From: Acidobacteria bacterium UBA823
GTDB lineage: Bacteria > Acidobacteriota > Vicinamibacteria > Vicinamibacterales > UBA823
Assembly: GCA_002296225.1 (NCBI GenBank)
Contig: DBHR01000017.1
Location: 1-44,397, forward strand
Direction: 5' to 3'
DNA length: 44,397 bases
The notes below the pieces were generated by a model. It was not told the DNA's origin. It made no database searches and saw only the letters and a list, made by a program, of their open reading frames with translations. Positions 8,228-16,647 of this stretch are shown piece after piece. A program made the translations under genes and the position numbers. Each line of letters opens with the position of its first letter. Within the stretch, counting starts at the first letter, position 1.

Positions 8228-8692
8228 TCAGGCTACCTTCTCGACGTCAATCTCCTTTACCTCATCACCACCGATTTCGATCCGTCGCGGCTTGGCGCTT
8301 GCCGCAAGCGGTAGCGTCAACTCAAGCATACCGTTCTGGAAGCTTGCGTTTACCCTGTCACCTTCAACCTTCTCTGGCAGTGTGAAGGCACGCTCAAACC
8401 GCCCATAGCGGATCTCTGAGACATGGAGCTCGTCTTTCCGGTTCGTTTCGGTTCGCTCCCCCTTGATCGTCAACGTGTTGCCGTGTAAATCGACGCTCAC
8501 GTCCCTCTGGTCAATGCCAGGTAGGGCAATTCGCAACTGCCAACCATCGTTGCCCGACGTCACCTCAGTCGCGGGCACCCAAGGGCCTTCGTTCGCCAGC
8601 ACAGGAACGGTTCCCCACGTCCGGCCAAACAGGTGGTCCACCTCTCGGTGGAGGTCGGTCAACTCATCGAACGTATTCCATCTACTCAACAT
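8228..8692 (-). CDS. Hsp20 family small heat-shock protein
   Basis: A 154-residue protein from ATG 8692 (a GTG codon sits immediately before it). It begins WNTFDELTDLHREVDHLFGR, typical of bacterial class A small heat-shock proteins. The alpha-crystallin domain spans residues ~45-140, with the conserved ISEIRYGRFERAFTLP segment and ANASFQNGMLELTLP-type strand (here VNASFQNGMLELTLP). An ATP-independent holdase chaperone in the cytoplasm. A purine-rich stretch (AGGGGGG) lies 9 bases before the ATG. Upstream DNA is AT-rich and contains tandem GTTATAGCAA repeats that make up a possible promoter. No CIRCE element or ROSE-type anti-Shine-Dalgarno was found. Confidence 0.96.
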   Translation of the reverse strand: MLSRWNTFDELTDLHREVDHLFGRTWGTVPVLANEGPWVPATEVTSGNDGWQLRIALPGIDQRDVSVDLHGNTLTIKGERTETNRKDELHVSEIRYGRFERAFTLPEKVEGDRVNASFQNGMLELTLPLAASAKPRRIEIGGDEVKEIDVEKVA

Positions 8693-8760
8693 CACACTTA
8701 CCCCCCTCTTTGGTCTCCTGAGACATCAGTCCATATTTCCGTTGCCAATATATGACTAAT

Positions 8761-8789
8761 GTTATAGCAAACTATATGAGTTATAGCAA
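8761..8789 (-). promoter_or_regulatory. Candidate hsp20 promoter built from tandem repeats
   Basis: On the minus strand TTGCTA (8789-8784) and TATAAC (8766-8761) are 17 bases apart. Each is part of one of two identical GTTATAGCAA repeats 19 bases apart. The predicted leader to ATG 8692 is about 60 bases. The repeats could also bind a regulator. Confidence 0.5.
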
Positions 8790-8899
8790 CTCAATGTTTT
8801 CATATTCCTGAGCACAGACCATCCCTTCGCAGGAAACGCCATAAAATCAACAGTTTAGCTTGATTCTCACTACAGGGCTGACCTGGGCTGACCGCGAGG

Positions 8900-8928
8900 T
8901 TGAATCCCAGGCATGATTCGGCTAACGT
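8900..8928 (+). promoter_or_regulatory. Weak candidate promoter for the cytochrome c gene
   Basis: TTGAAT (8900-8905) and TAACGT (8923-8928) are separated by 17 bases, about 68 bases before ATG 8996. The -10 match is poor. Confidence 0.25.
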
Positions 8929-8995
8929 TGAAGCAGTGACGGCTGCGCGTGGCCTCGTCCCCAGCCATCAGACTAACGGACCCGGAGAATCGAGG

Positions 8996-9409
8996 ATGAC
9001 ATTCTTGAGAACATTTTCCATCTTGACCCTACTGTTCGCAGCCTCAGCACTCCACGCAGTCAACCAGGATACCGAGTCAAAAACAATTCAGGACGGTGTC
9101 TATACCCAGGCGCAGGCTGCACGAGGCTCCAAGCTCTGGCAGAACATCTGCGGCGAATGTCATGTAGGCGATGAATTCGTTGGCGAGGCCTACATGGGTA
9201 GCTGGTCAAACGTGCCGGTCGCCGAACTATTCGACCTGATTACGGTTACGATGCCTGAGGATAATCCCGGGAGCCTCCTGGATGCGGAGTACGCGGCAGT
9301 CATCGCGTACGTCTTAAGCCTCAACGGGCTCCCGCCTGGCGAAGATGAGTTGCCTGCCGCCTACGAGGCACTGCAAGAGATCCTTATTCAGGGTCCCTAC
9401 GTCCAGTAG
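8996..9409 (+). CDS. Small exported class I cytochrome c
   Basis: A 137-residue protein from ATG 8996, chosen because CGGAGA at 8983-8988 is a good ribosome site and a signal peptide follows directly (FLRTFSILTLLFAASALHA). The heme motif is C52-G-E-C55-H56, followed by a likely methionine ligand in ITVTMPEDNPGSL and a C-terminal helix (YAAVIAYVLSLNGLP) typical of cytochrome c / cytochrome cbb3-subunit-like domains. It is a periplasmic electron carrier. It stands alone, with its own strong terminator, between genes on the other strand, so its redox partner cannot be read from context. Confidence 0.92.
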   Translation: MTFLRTFSILTLLFAASALHAVNQDTESKTIQDGVYTQAQAARGSKLWQNICGECHVGDEFVGEAYMGSWSNVPVAELFDLITVTMPEDNPGSLLDAEYAAVIAYVLSLNGLPPGEDELPAAYEALQEILIQGPYVQ

Positions 9410-9440
9410 CCGTGGAGGGCGTCCACGGGATCGCTGTACG

Positions 9441-9480
9441 AAACCCATTGCCACGCAGCATGTGGCGATGGGTTTTCTTT
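9441..9480 (+). terminator. Strong intrinsic terminator after the cytochrome c gene
   Basis: A 14-bp stem (9441-9454 with 9462-9475, one G-T wobble) closes a 7-base loop GCAGCAT and is followed by TCTTT. It lies 31 bases after the cytochrome stop and faces the convergent oxidoreductase gene. Confidence 0.88.
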
Positions 9481-9501
9481 CACCCGTCCGCCAAGTCCGC
9501 G

Positions 9502-10473
9502 TCACCCAGTGAGAACAATCTTTCCTGCCGTTTGCCGCCCTTCCAGAACGCGGTGCGCCTCTGCCGCATCAGCCAGCGGGAAACGACGACCGATCTGAAC
9601 GTGTAGTAATCCGTCGGCGACCGCGTTCAGGACGGCTCCAGCTCGCAGTTCGAGCTCGGCTCGGTCACGCATATAGTGCACTAGCGAAGGACGGGTCACG
9701 AACAAGGAACCGAGCGGGTTAAGGCGATTCAAATCGACCGGCGGCACCGGCCCGCTGGACTGCCCGAAGAGCACCATCATGCCCCTCGGTTTGAGCGATT
9801 TTAGGCTCCCCTCGAACGTTACCGCGCCGACCGAATCGTAAACAACATCAACGCCGCGACCATCGGTCCACTGGGCGACGCCGTCCACGAAATCCTCAGT
9901 CACATAGTTGATAACGTGATCGGCGCCCGCCTTTTGCGCGAGTGCCGCCTTGTCAGACGTCGAGCAAGTGCCCACAACTCGGACACCCTCCCGCCTGAGC
10001 ATTTGGACCAGAAGCAGACCGACGCCTCCGGCCGCAGCATGCACGAGCGCCGTGTCACCGGCACTTGCTGGCCGCGTGGCGTGCACGAGGTAATGCGCAG
10101 TCATCCCCTGGAGCATCACCGCAGCTGCTGCCTCGTCGGGTACTCCAGATGGAATGATGATTAGTTTGTCGCCCGGTACATTGGCAATCTCCGCGTATGA
10201 ACCTGGTACCATCGCCCAACAGACCCGGTCGCCAGATGACAACCCCTCAACGCCTGAGCCCACCATCTCGACCGTGCCCGCCCCCTCACGTCCGAGAACG
10301 ATCGGCAACTCAGCCGGATAGAGTCCGGTCCGAAAGTAGACGTCAATAAAGTTGACGCCAGACGCGGACACTTTGATCCGTACAGCGCCCGCACCAGGCG
10401 GACCGGGATCGTAGTCTTCATAGGCCAATACCTCGGGCCCACCGGTTTGCCGAACCAACACCGCGTGGGGCAT
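9502..10473 (-). CDS. NADPH:quinone oxidoreductase (zeta-crystallin type, MDR family)
   Basis: A 323-residue protein from ATG 10473, supported by the ribosome site AGGTGG seven bases upstream and the family start MPHAVLVRQTGGPEVL. The GroES-like domain covers residues ~1-120 (SGVNFIDVYFRTGLYP is diagnostic for quinone reductases). The NADPH-binding Rossmann domain has AAAGGVGLLLVQM near residue 145. There are no zinc-ligand cysteines, as expected for this subgroup. It reduces quinones or alpha,beta-unsaturated carbonyls with NADPH in the cytoplasm. It starts 22 bases after the SelA-like gene, so the two likely form an operon. Confidence 0.93.
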   Translation of the reverse strand: MPHAVLVRQTGGPEVLAYEDYDPGPPGAGAVRIKVSASGVNFIDVYFRTGLYPAELPIVLGREGAGTVEMVGSGVEGLSSGDRVCWAMVPGSYAEIANVPGDKLIIIPSGVPDEAAAAVMLQGMTAHYLVHATRPASAGDTALVHAAAGGVGLLLVQMLRREGVRVVGTCSTSDKAALAQKAGADHVINYVTEDFVDGVAQWTDGRGVDVVYDSVGAVTFEGSLKSLKPRGMMVLFGQSSGPVPPVDLNRLNPLGSLFVTRPSLVHYMRDRAELELRAGAVLNAVADGLLHVQIGRRFPLADAAEAHRVLEGRQTAGKIVLTG

Positions 10474-10495
10474 TACCGAACCACCTTTCTCGCAA

Positions 10496-11779
10496 TCATG
10501 ATAGTCGCTTCGCCTCGTCGCGGAAGAACTGTTGAACCCGCTGAGCAACCAAGATCTCCTCGCCGTCATTCATACATCGCGTCTGGATAGCTTGACCAGT
10601 TATAGCGATCCGAGGATCACCATTCTTGAGCCCATCACGAACTTCTGCAGCGGACAGTGGCACGGTGTTTTCGTCCCAGGTTAAGTCAACCCGAGGTTTA
10701 CCACGGTCATCTTGCGGGACATCGGCCACGAGACCTGGCATTCCCTGGAGCTCGTTAGCAATGTACTCAGCCTTTCGTCGCCAATCGGCATACATTCGAT
10801 CGTGATCTAATCCAACGTAGCGGTCGAGTGCCACAAGAAAACCCATGATCTCTTCCTTCCCAACCTTCATACCGCGTCCTAAGTTCGCATTGGGTGCTGC
10901 GTGTAATGTGGCCGCTTCGATCAGATCTCCCCGACCGGCCAATATTCCGGTCGACTGTGGTCCACGAATGCCCTTCCCTCCGCTAATTACAACCAAGTCC
11001 GCACCAGCATCAATCCAACGAGTCAGGGTCGTCGTTGGTGGCAATTCGGATGCGGCATCTACAATCACCGGGACAGCTGCTCGACGCCCGAACTCCAGTA
11101 ATTCGTGAACTTTCATAACCTTGGGTTGGTTTTCGGTTTGATAGTCAAGCCGAGCAAGGCCAGAAATCATCGCCGTATTCGAATTAATCGCATTGGCAAA
11201 CTGTTCTCGCGTCTCAACGCTAATCATCGTCATACCTGCGGCACGATATGCCCGATCGTAACCGAATCGTCCTGATGTCTGAGTCAAACACTCACGTTTG
11301 GACCACGTGGGATGTGGTAGAGCGTCAATTTTCGCTTCGTCGTTACCTGTCAAACAAGCCGCCGCCCCTAGAATCATGGCTGAAAATGAACCGCTGGTAA
11401 CTAACGCAGCCTCGGCACCAAGAACCTCAGCCAGACGTGCACCAGCTGCTCGCGTCAGTTCGTGCATATCAACAAAATGCTCGTTGGCCTCGATCATCGC
11501 TTGCATTACTTCAGATGGCATGCGAGAACCACCCAGTGCGGTGATGTGGTCCATCGCTGGTAGATGAGGCTTAAGACCAAGCATCTGGGTGTAGATGTTG
11601 TTGCTGAGCGCTTGCCTCGCGGCCATGGCCGCCTCGACATTCAGTAAACGTGCCGGTGCGGCACTGCCGCGGGTCGCACAGGCCCCGGCGGCTCCTCCAA
11701 GTAACGTCGCACCGAAGAACTCACGGCGGCTGAGCCGTGCACGATCCGATTGCGTTGACGAGGGATTGGACTGAAACAT
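10496..11779 (-). CDS. SelA-like PLP-dependent enzyme with Tat signal
   Basis: A 427-residue protein. The N-terminus is a twin-arginine signal (LSRREFFGATLLGGAAGACA, residues ~16-35), with a cysteine after the hydrophobic run. The rest is a fold-type I PLP enzyme of the SelA / D-glucosaminate-6-phosphate ammonia-lyase group. It shows GSRMPSEVM, LGAEAALVTSGSFSA (cofactor loop near residue 125), VIVDAASELPP with the cofactor aspartate, and the Schiff-base lysine K269 in ISGGKGIRGPQSTGIL. The substrate is unknown, probably an amino acid or amino sugar undergoing elimination. Export of a folded PLP enzyme fits Tat use. A ribosome site GGAGG lies five bases before the ATG. Transcription continues into the quinone oxidoreductase. 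Confidence 0.88.
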   Translation of the reverse strand: MFQSNPSSTQSDRARLSRREFFGATLLGGAAGACATRGSAAPARLLNVEAAMAARQALSNNIYTQMLGLKPHLPAMDHITALGGSRMPSEVMQAMIEANEHFVDMHELTRAAGARLAEVLGAEAALVTSGSFSAMILGAAACLTGNDEAKIDALPHPTWSKRECLTQTSGRFGYDRAYRAAGMTMISVETREQFANAINSNTAMISGLARLDYQTENQPKVMKVHELLEFGRRAAVPVIVDAASELPPTTTLTRWIDAGADLVVISGGKGIRGPQSTGILAGRGDLIEAATLHAAPNANLGRGMKVGKEEIMGFLVALDRYVGLDHDRMYADWRRKAEYIANELQGMPGLVADVPQDDRGKPRVDLTWDENTVPLSAAEVRDGLKNGDPRIAITGQAIQTRCMNDGEEILVAQRVQQFFRDEAKRLS

Positions 11780-11981
11780 CTAGACCTCCAGTTCTTTGGG
11801 CTAACGGGAGCAACGAAACTCAGTGGCGCGGGAACATGCCCAAGACGCGGCCATCGTGGCACGAGGTTCGGCCAGAACGCAAGAGTGCCTGTTTACGTCC
11901 CAGAACGTAATGAAACCGTAACGGCGATGGCACCATCCGACCGCTCGTGACAAGATGTTCGGACAACTTCAGGAGGTCACG

Positions 11982-13169
11982 ATGCGCAAACACCTCGAGC
12001 TATTCCTCCCCTTAGCCATGATCGTCACCGGTCTTTGGGCCGTTTCGGCGCAAAGCACGGATGAGCGCGCTCGGGCGAGAGACCTGGGCGTTGAACCTGG
12101 TGTATTTCCGCCCGGTGCGCTGAACGCCATTACTGACGTGGCGGGGGTGCGCGTAGGCCACACCACGATCATTGCGGGCGATGACCTGCGTACCGGCGTG
12201 ACCGCCATCGTGCCGCACAGCGGCAATCTCTTTCAAGAGAAGGTAGCCGGCGGCGTGTTTGTCGGTAACGCGTTCGGCAAGCTTGCGGGGTCAACGCAAG
12301 TCGACGAACTGGGCACTATCGAAACGCCGATCATACTGACCAACACGCTGAGCGTCGGCACGGCTGTGGCCGCAACAGTCGCCTATACCCTGCAGCGCGA
12401 GGGCAACGAGAATGTGGGTTCGGTCAATGCGTTGGTCGGCGAGACCAATGACGGCGGACTGAACGACATTCGAGGCCAGCACGTGACCAACCGGCACGTC
12501 TGGGCAGCTATCGACAACGCGAACAGCGGACCAGTTGCCGAGGGATCGGTCGGCGCGGGCACTGGAACCCGTGCGTTCGGCTGGAAAGGCGGAATCGGTA
12601 CGTCCTCACGTCACCTGCCGGATCGTTTCGGCGGCTACACGGTGGGCGTCTTAGTCCAGAGCAACTACGGTGGGGTTCTGATGATGGACGGCGTGCCAAT
12701 CGGTAAGGAGTTGGGCCGTTATTCCTACGCGCCCCCGCAACAGGCAGACGGGGTCTCGTCGACATCACCCATTGATTTCGTTGACGAAGGTAATGGGTCG
12801 TGCATGATTGTTGTCGCCACCGATGCTCCAGTGGATGCTCGGGATTTAAAACGGATCGCGGCGCGTGCGGTATTCGGCCTCGCCCGTACGGGTTCGTCTT
12901 ACAGCAATGGTAGCGGCGATTTCGCAATCGCATTTACGACGTCTTCCGAAATGCGCTCATTATTCGGGGACCGGACGCCACGACCCCGGTCGGTGCTACA
13001 GCCGGATGCACTGTCACCGCTCTTTCAAGCGACGCTCGAGGCAACCGAGGAAGCAGTCTACAACTCGATACTGCAGGCGACGACCGTCACAGGCAAGGGC
13101 CGCACTGCAGAAGCGATCTCGATCGAGCGGGTGACGGAAGTTCTCCGCAAGTACGGCCGCGGGCGGTAA
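11982..13169 (+). CDS. P1 family (DmpA-type) aminopeptidase, exported
   Basis: A 395-residue protein. I chose ATG 11982 over ATG 11955 because a perfect AGGAGG (11971-11976) sits five bases before it and a signal peptide follows at once (HLELFLPLAMIVTGLWAVSA). The P1 family self-cleaves at a Gly-Ser bond. Here the nucleophile is S273 in EGNGSCMIVVATDAP. Other family signatures are VRVGHTTI, the GVTAIVPHSGN segment, GLNDIRGQHV, and the loop ARTGSSYSNGSGDFAIAF. Members hydrolyse N-terminal D-amino or beta-amino acids from peptides; specificity cannot be read here. The signal peptide suggests periplasmic action. A hairpin follows the stop codon. Confidence 0.93.
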   Translation: MRKHLELFLPLAMIVTGLWAVSAQSTDERARARDLGVEPGVFPPGALNAITDVAGVRVGHTTIIAGDDLRTGVTAIVPHSGNLFQEKVAGGVFVGNAFGKLAGSTQVDELGTIETPIILTNTLSVGTAVAATVAYTLQREGNENVGSVNALVGETNDGGLNDIRGQHVTNRHVWAAIDNANSGPVAEGSVGAGTGTRAFGWKGGIGTSSRHLPDRFGGYTVGVLVQSNYGGVLMMDGVPIGKELGRYSYAPPQQADGVSSTSPIDFVDEGNGSCMIVVATDAPVDARDLKRIAARAVFGLARTGSSYSNGSGDFAIAFTTSSEMRSLFGDRTPRPRSVLQPDALSPLFQATLEATEEAVYNSILQATTVTGKGRTAEAISIERVTEVLRKYGRGR

Positions 13170-13176
13170 AGACGGA

Positions 13177-13193
13177 CGAGGTTCAAAACCTCG
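13177..13193 (+). terminator. Hairpin just after the P1 peptidase gene
   Basis: A perfect 7-bp stem CGAGGTT / AACCTCG with a CAA loop lies 7 bases after the stop codon. No T run follows, so termination efficiency is uncertain; it may instead protect the 3' end. Confidence 0.5.
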
Positions 13194-13322
13194 CGAAACT
13201 CCACGCGCCGGTGATCTTCTCGACCAGACGCCTAATCGTGCCATTCAGGCACCCGGAGTGGATTCGTACCAGCTCGAACGAGCGCTCCAGTCGAATTCTG
13301 CACGGCACGGTCACCACAAGAA

Positions 13323-13351
13323 TTGACGGCGCAATGCCACCCGGCTAGGAT
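13323..13351 (+). promoter_or_regulatory. Promoter of the dehydratase/glucan phosphorylase operon
   Basis: TTGACG (13323-13328) and TAGGAT (13346-13351) are spaced by exactly 17 bases. The predicted start point is about 14 bases before ATG 13372, with no Shine-Dalgarno in between, so the mRNA would have a very short leader. Confidence 0.65.
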
Positions 13352-13371
13352 GGCGTCAGGCGCACGCCTGC

Positions 13372-14355
13372 ATGTCGACGGCCCGACACATCTCCCTGGA
13401 GGTTATCCGCGACGCTGCAAGCGCCATTTATGGCGTGGCAGTGCGCACGCCGCTGGTTCGCCTGCCGGTGCCCGACGATTCGGCGCTCGGCCGATCCAGC
13501 GGCGCAGAGCTATACCTAAAACTCGAGACACTGCAATCGATCGGCTCGTTCAAGATTCGAGGTGCCTACAACGCTATCCGTCAACTGACACCTGACGAGC
13601 TATCACGAGGTATCTGGACGGTCAGCGCAGGCAACGCAGCTCAGGGCGTGGCACTGGCCGCGCGTACCCGCGGCGCCTCCTGCTCAGTGATGGTGATGGA
13701 CACGGCACCCACAACGAAGTGTGCCGCGATCGAGCGGCTCGGCGCTCGGTTGATCAAGGCCAGCCACGACGAGTGCTGGCAGACCGTCGAGTCGCACACG
13801 TCAGAACGGATGGACGGCGTGTTTGTTCATCCGTTCGACGACGACCGGTTCATTGCCGGCAACGCCACCACCGGACTCGAGATTTTTGAAGACCTCCCGG
13901 ACGTGGATGCGGTCATTGTGCCAGTCGGCGGCGGCGGTTTGATCGCGGGCCTCGGCAGCGCGCTACACGCGCTCAAACCCGGCACGAAGATCTTGGCAGC
14001 TGAGCCGAAGACCGCCGCGCCGTTGGCAGTATCGCTTCGCGCCGGTGCAGCGAGCCGGTTTCCCGACTGGGAGGCCTCGTTCGTCGACGGCGCCGGTGGC
14101 AAGGCCATCCTCCCGTCGATGTGGCCACTCCTGTCGACCCTCGTCGACGATTCGATTGTCGTCTCGCTCGACGAAGTTGCGCACGCCATGCGCTTGGTGG
14201 CAGAGTGCGCGCACATTATTGCGGAGGGCGCCGCAGCCTGCGCCGTCGCGGCCGCACTGACGGGGCGCGCCGGTAGTGGCAAAATCGTGGCAGTCGTCTC
14301 GGGTGGCAACATTGATCTCGCGCGGTTTGCTTCGTTGACGACGGACAGCGAATGA
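13372..14355 (+). CDS. Threonine dehydratase-like / serine racemase-like PLP enzyme
   Basis: A 327-residue fold-type II PLP enzyme. The Schiff-base lysine is K61 in GSFKIRGAYNAI. The substrate loop is SAGNAAQGVA, and the phosphate-binding glycine loop is PVGGGGLIAGL near residue 187. The C-terminal VVSGGNID also matches the family. The length equals catabolic threonine/serine dehydratases and serine racemases, without the ACT-type regulatory domain of biosynthetic IlvA. It would deaminate threonine or serine to a 2-oxo acid in the cytoplasm; racemase activity is an alternative. A good promoter sits directly upstream, and alpha-glucan phosphorylase follows after 25 bases. Confidence 0.9.
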   Translation: MSTARHISLEVIRDAASAIYGVAVRTPLVRLPVPDDSALGRSSGAELYLKLETLQSIGSFKIRGAYNAIRQLTPDELSRGIWTVSAGNAAQGVALAARTRGASCSVMVMDTAPTTKCAAIERLGARLIKASHDECWQTVESHTSERMDGVFVHPFDDDRFIAGNATTGLEIFEDLPDVDAVIVPVGGGGLIAGLGSALHALKPGTKILAAEPKTAAPLAVSLRAGAASRFPDWEASFVDGAGGKAILPSMWPLLSTLVDDSIVVSLDEVAHAMRLVAECAHIIAEGAAACAVAAALTGRAGSGKIVAVVSGGNIDLARFASLTTDSE

Positions 14356-14380
14356 CACAAAGGGTACCTAGGGGCCAGAG

Positions 14381-16528
14381 ATGGTGAAACGGCGGGGTCC
14401 GGAGCCTCCCCCACTACCTCAACGGATCGATCGCCTGAATGAGTTGGCGCTCGACCTTTGGTGGACCTGGAACGCAGGCGCTAGAGAACTCTTCAGGCGT
14501 CTTGACTACCCCCTGTGGCGTTCCACGGCCCACAACCCGGTCCGCATGCTGCGCACACTCCCGCCGGAGCGGCTTCGGGTGGCTGCTCGCGATCGTTCCT
14601 TCGTCCAGCTCTACGACGCAGCGATCGAAGGGCTTGATCGGTCACGCTCTGCCAAGGACACGTGGTGGACCCAACAGGGCGTGGACTTGACGGGTCGATG
14701 CATCGCTTACTTTTCAGCAGAGTTTGCGTTACACCAGTCGCTCCCGATTTACGCCGGCGGGCTTGGTGTGCTGGCCGGAGATCACCTCAAGGAAGGGAGC
14801 GACCTCGGCCTGCCTCTCGTCGGTGTCGGATTCATGTATCCGCAAGGCTATTTTCATCAGTCGGTGTCATCCGAAGGGTGGCAAGAAGAGATCTACGAAC
14901 AACTGACCTGGGCAGACGCCCCAGTCGAGCCGGCCATGACGCCATCCGGCGAGCCGGTCGTGATCGCCGTGCCACTCGGTGAACGAACAGTGTTAGTGGC
15001 GGTCTGGAGGGTTCGCCTCGGCCGTTCGAAGCTCTATTTATTGGACACGGACCTCGAAGAAAACGCCCCGTGGGACCGGGAACTCTCCGCGCGGCTCTAC
15101 GGCGGAGACCGGGAGACCCGCATCCAGCAGGAAATCGTGCTCGGTGTGGGCGGAGTCCGGGCCCTACGGGCACTCGGTTCAGACCCAGCCATCTGGCATC
15201 TAAACGAGGGCCACGCGGGCTTCGTGGTGCTTCAGCGACTCCGGGAAGGTTTGGAGCGTGGCAACGAGTTCGACGCCGCGCTCGAGGAAATCCGCCGCAC
15301 GACGGTTTTCACGACCCACACGCCGGTACCCGCTGGGCACGACGCCTTCCCTTTTAACCTCGTCGAAACCCACCTCGCCGGCTGCTGGGGCTCTCTGGGC
15401 GGTCACCGAGAAGACTTCCTTGCACTCGGTCAGTACGACAACGGCACCGGACCGGAATTTAATATGACTGCGCTCGCCATGCGAACGTCCGGCTCAGTCA
15501 ACGCCGTAAGCGAGCTGCACAGCCAAGTAACCCGCGACATGTGGGGGTCGCTCTGGCCCGACCTCCCGGCGAGCGAACGCCCGGTAAGAGCACTCACAAA
15601 TGGCATCCATCTATCCACTTGGATCTCACCCGCATTGGCAAACTTACTCGATCGTTATCTCGGCGAGCACTGGCGAGACGAGCATGACGACCCTAAGGTT
15701 TGGGAGCGCGCGCTCGAACTTCCCGACAACGAGCTGTGGTTGGTACGACGGTCGCTTAAAAACTATCTCTTCGCGTTCATCCGTGAACGGGCCCGACAGC
15801 GCTGGTCACAAGAACAGGTGAGCGCGGCACGCGTCGTCGCCGCCGGGACACTGCTCGACCCAGCGGCCCTGACGATCGGCTTCGCCCGGCGCTTCACTGG
15901 CTACAAGCGTCCGGAGCTGATTTTTCAAGATTCCGAGAGACTCGCGCGGATCCTGAACGCACCGAAGGCTCCTGTGCAGATCGTCTTCGCCGGTAAGGCA
16001 CACCCGGCAGATGACGTCGGCAAGCATCACTTACAGCAAGTATTCAAGCGCGCGCTCGATCCGATCTTCGGTGGTCGGATCGCGTTCGTGGACGATTACG
16101 ACATACACGTGGCACATTTCTTGGTCCAAGGCTGCGATGTCTGGCTGAATACCCCACGCAAACTCCTCGAGGCCAGTGGGACGAGCGGCATGAAGGCCTC
16201 CCTAAATGGTGTGCCGCATCTCAGTATCGGCGATGGATGGTGGGCTGAAGGGTACAACGGCACGAATGGTTGGCTAATCGATAGCGGCGTCGTGGCGCTC
16301 GACCCGAACGCTGCCGACGAGGCTGACGCTTCAGCACTCTACGGGCTCTTGGAGAACGAGATTGTACCCGCGTTTTACGACCGCGACGAGAGCGACGTTC
16401 CCCACCGATGGCTACGGGTCGTCAAGGAAGCCATCCGATCGGTCGCCCCTCATTTCAACACCCGTCGAATGCTGAAGCAGTACGCACAGCAGATGTATCT
16501 CTCCGCGCTCGAACCGGACTCTCGGTGA
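14381..16528 (+). CDS. glgP: Alpha-glucan (glycogen/maltodextrin) phosphorylase, short GT35 type
   Basis: A 715-residue glycosyltransferase family 35 enzyme of the short bacterial/archaeal class. It starts with the ~100-residue DUF3417-type N-terminal module (NELALDLWWTWNAGARELF). The catalytic part includes YFSAEFALHQSLPIYAGGLG, WHLNEGHAGFVVLQR, TTHTPVPAGHDAF and FARRFTGYKRPELI. The PLP lysine is K605 in EASGTSGMKASLNG. It releases glucose-1-phosphate from alpha-1,4-glucans in the cytoplasm. AGGGG precedes the ATG. No other glycogen genes are in the window, so carbon-reserve use is inferred from the enzyme alone. It lies 25 bases after the dehydratase gene, suggesting co-transcription. Confidence 0.95.
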   Translation: MVKRRGPEPPPLPQRIDRLNELALDLWWTWNAGARELFRRLDYPLWRSTAHNPVRMLRTLPPERLRVAARDRSFVQLYDAAIEGLDRSRSAKDTWWTQQGVDLTGRCIAYFSAEFALHQSLPIYAGGLGVLAGDHLKEGSDLGLPLVGVGFMYPQGYFHQSVSSEGWQEEIYEQLTWADAPVEPAMTPSGEPVVIAVPLGERTVLVAVWRVRLGRSKLYLLDTDLEENAPWDRELSARLYGGDRETRIQQEIVLGVGGVRALRALGSDPAIWHLNEGHAGFVVLQRLREGLERGNEFDAALEEIRRTTVFTTHTPVPAGHDAFPFNLVETHLAGCWGSLGGHREDFLALGQYDNGTGPEFNMTALAMRTSGSVNAVSELHSQVTRDMWGSLWPDLPASERPVRALTNGIHLSTWISPALANLLDRYLGEHWRDEHDDPKVWERALELPDNELWLVRRSLKNYLFAFIRERARQRWSQEQVSAARVVAAGTLLDPAALTIGFARRFTGYKRPELIFQDSERLARILNAPKAPVQIVFAGKAHPADDVGKHHLQQVFKRALDPIFGGRIAFVDDYDIHVAHFLVQGCDVWLNTPRKLLEASGTSGMKASLNGVPHLSIGDGWWAEGYNGTNGWLIDSGVVALDPNAADEADASALYGLLENEIVPAFYDRDESDVPHRWLRVVKEAIRSVAPHFNTRRMLKQYAQQMYLSALEPDSR

Positions 16529-16611
16529 CCTCGGCCCACCCGCCGTACCGCACACCGGTGAGCGAAACTGCGCGAGGTGACGCGGAACCGCGTGCCCCTC
16601 CAAGCACCCAC

Positions 16612-16640
16612 TTGCCGCGTTACAGCGGTCGGTCTAAACT
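16612..16640 (+). promoter_or_regulatory. Promoter giving a probable leaderless mRNA (zinc-ribbon gene)
   Basis: TTGCCG (16612-16617), 17 bases, TAAACT (16635-16640). The -10 ends 7 bases before ATG 16648, so transcription should start at or next to the start codon. There is no Shine-Dalgarno. Confidence 0.6.
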
Positions 16641-16647
16641 TTAGTTC

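Larger units (their letters stand above)
8696..8995. other. AT-rich divergent control region between hsp20 and the cytochrome c gene
   Basis: Three hundred bases without a gene. The hsp20-proximal half is clearly richer in A+T than the rest of the window and holds two direct copies of GTTATAGCAA (8761-8770 and 8780-8789) and a short palindrome GAGTT-ATAGC-AACTC (8778-8792). The other half carries a possible promoter for the cytochrome gene at 8900-8928. Confidence 0.6.
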
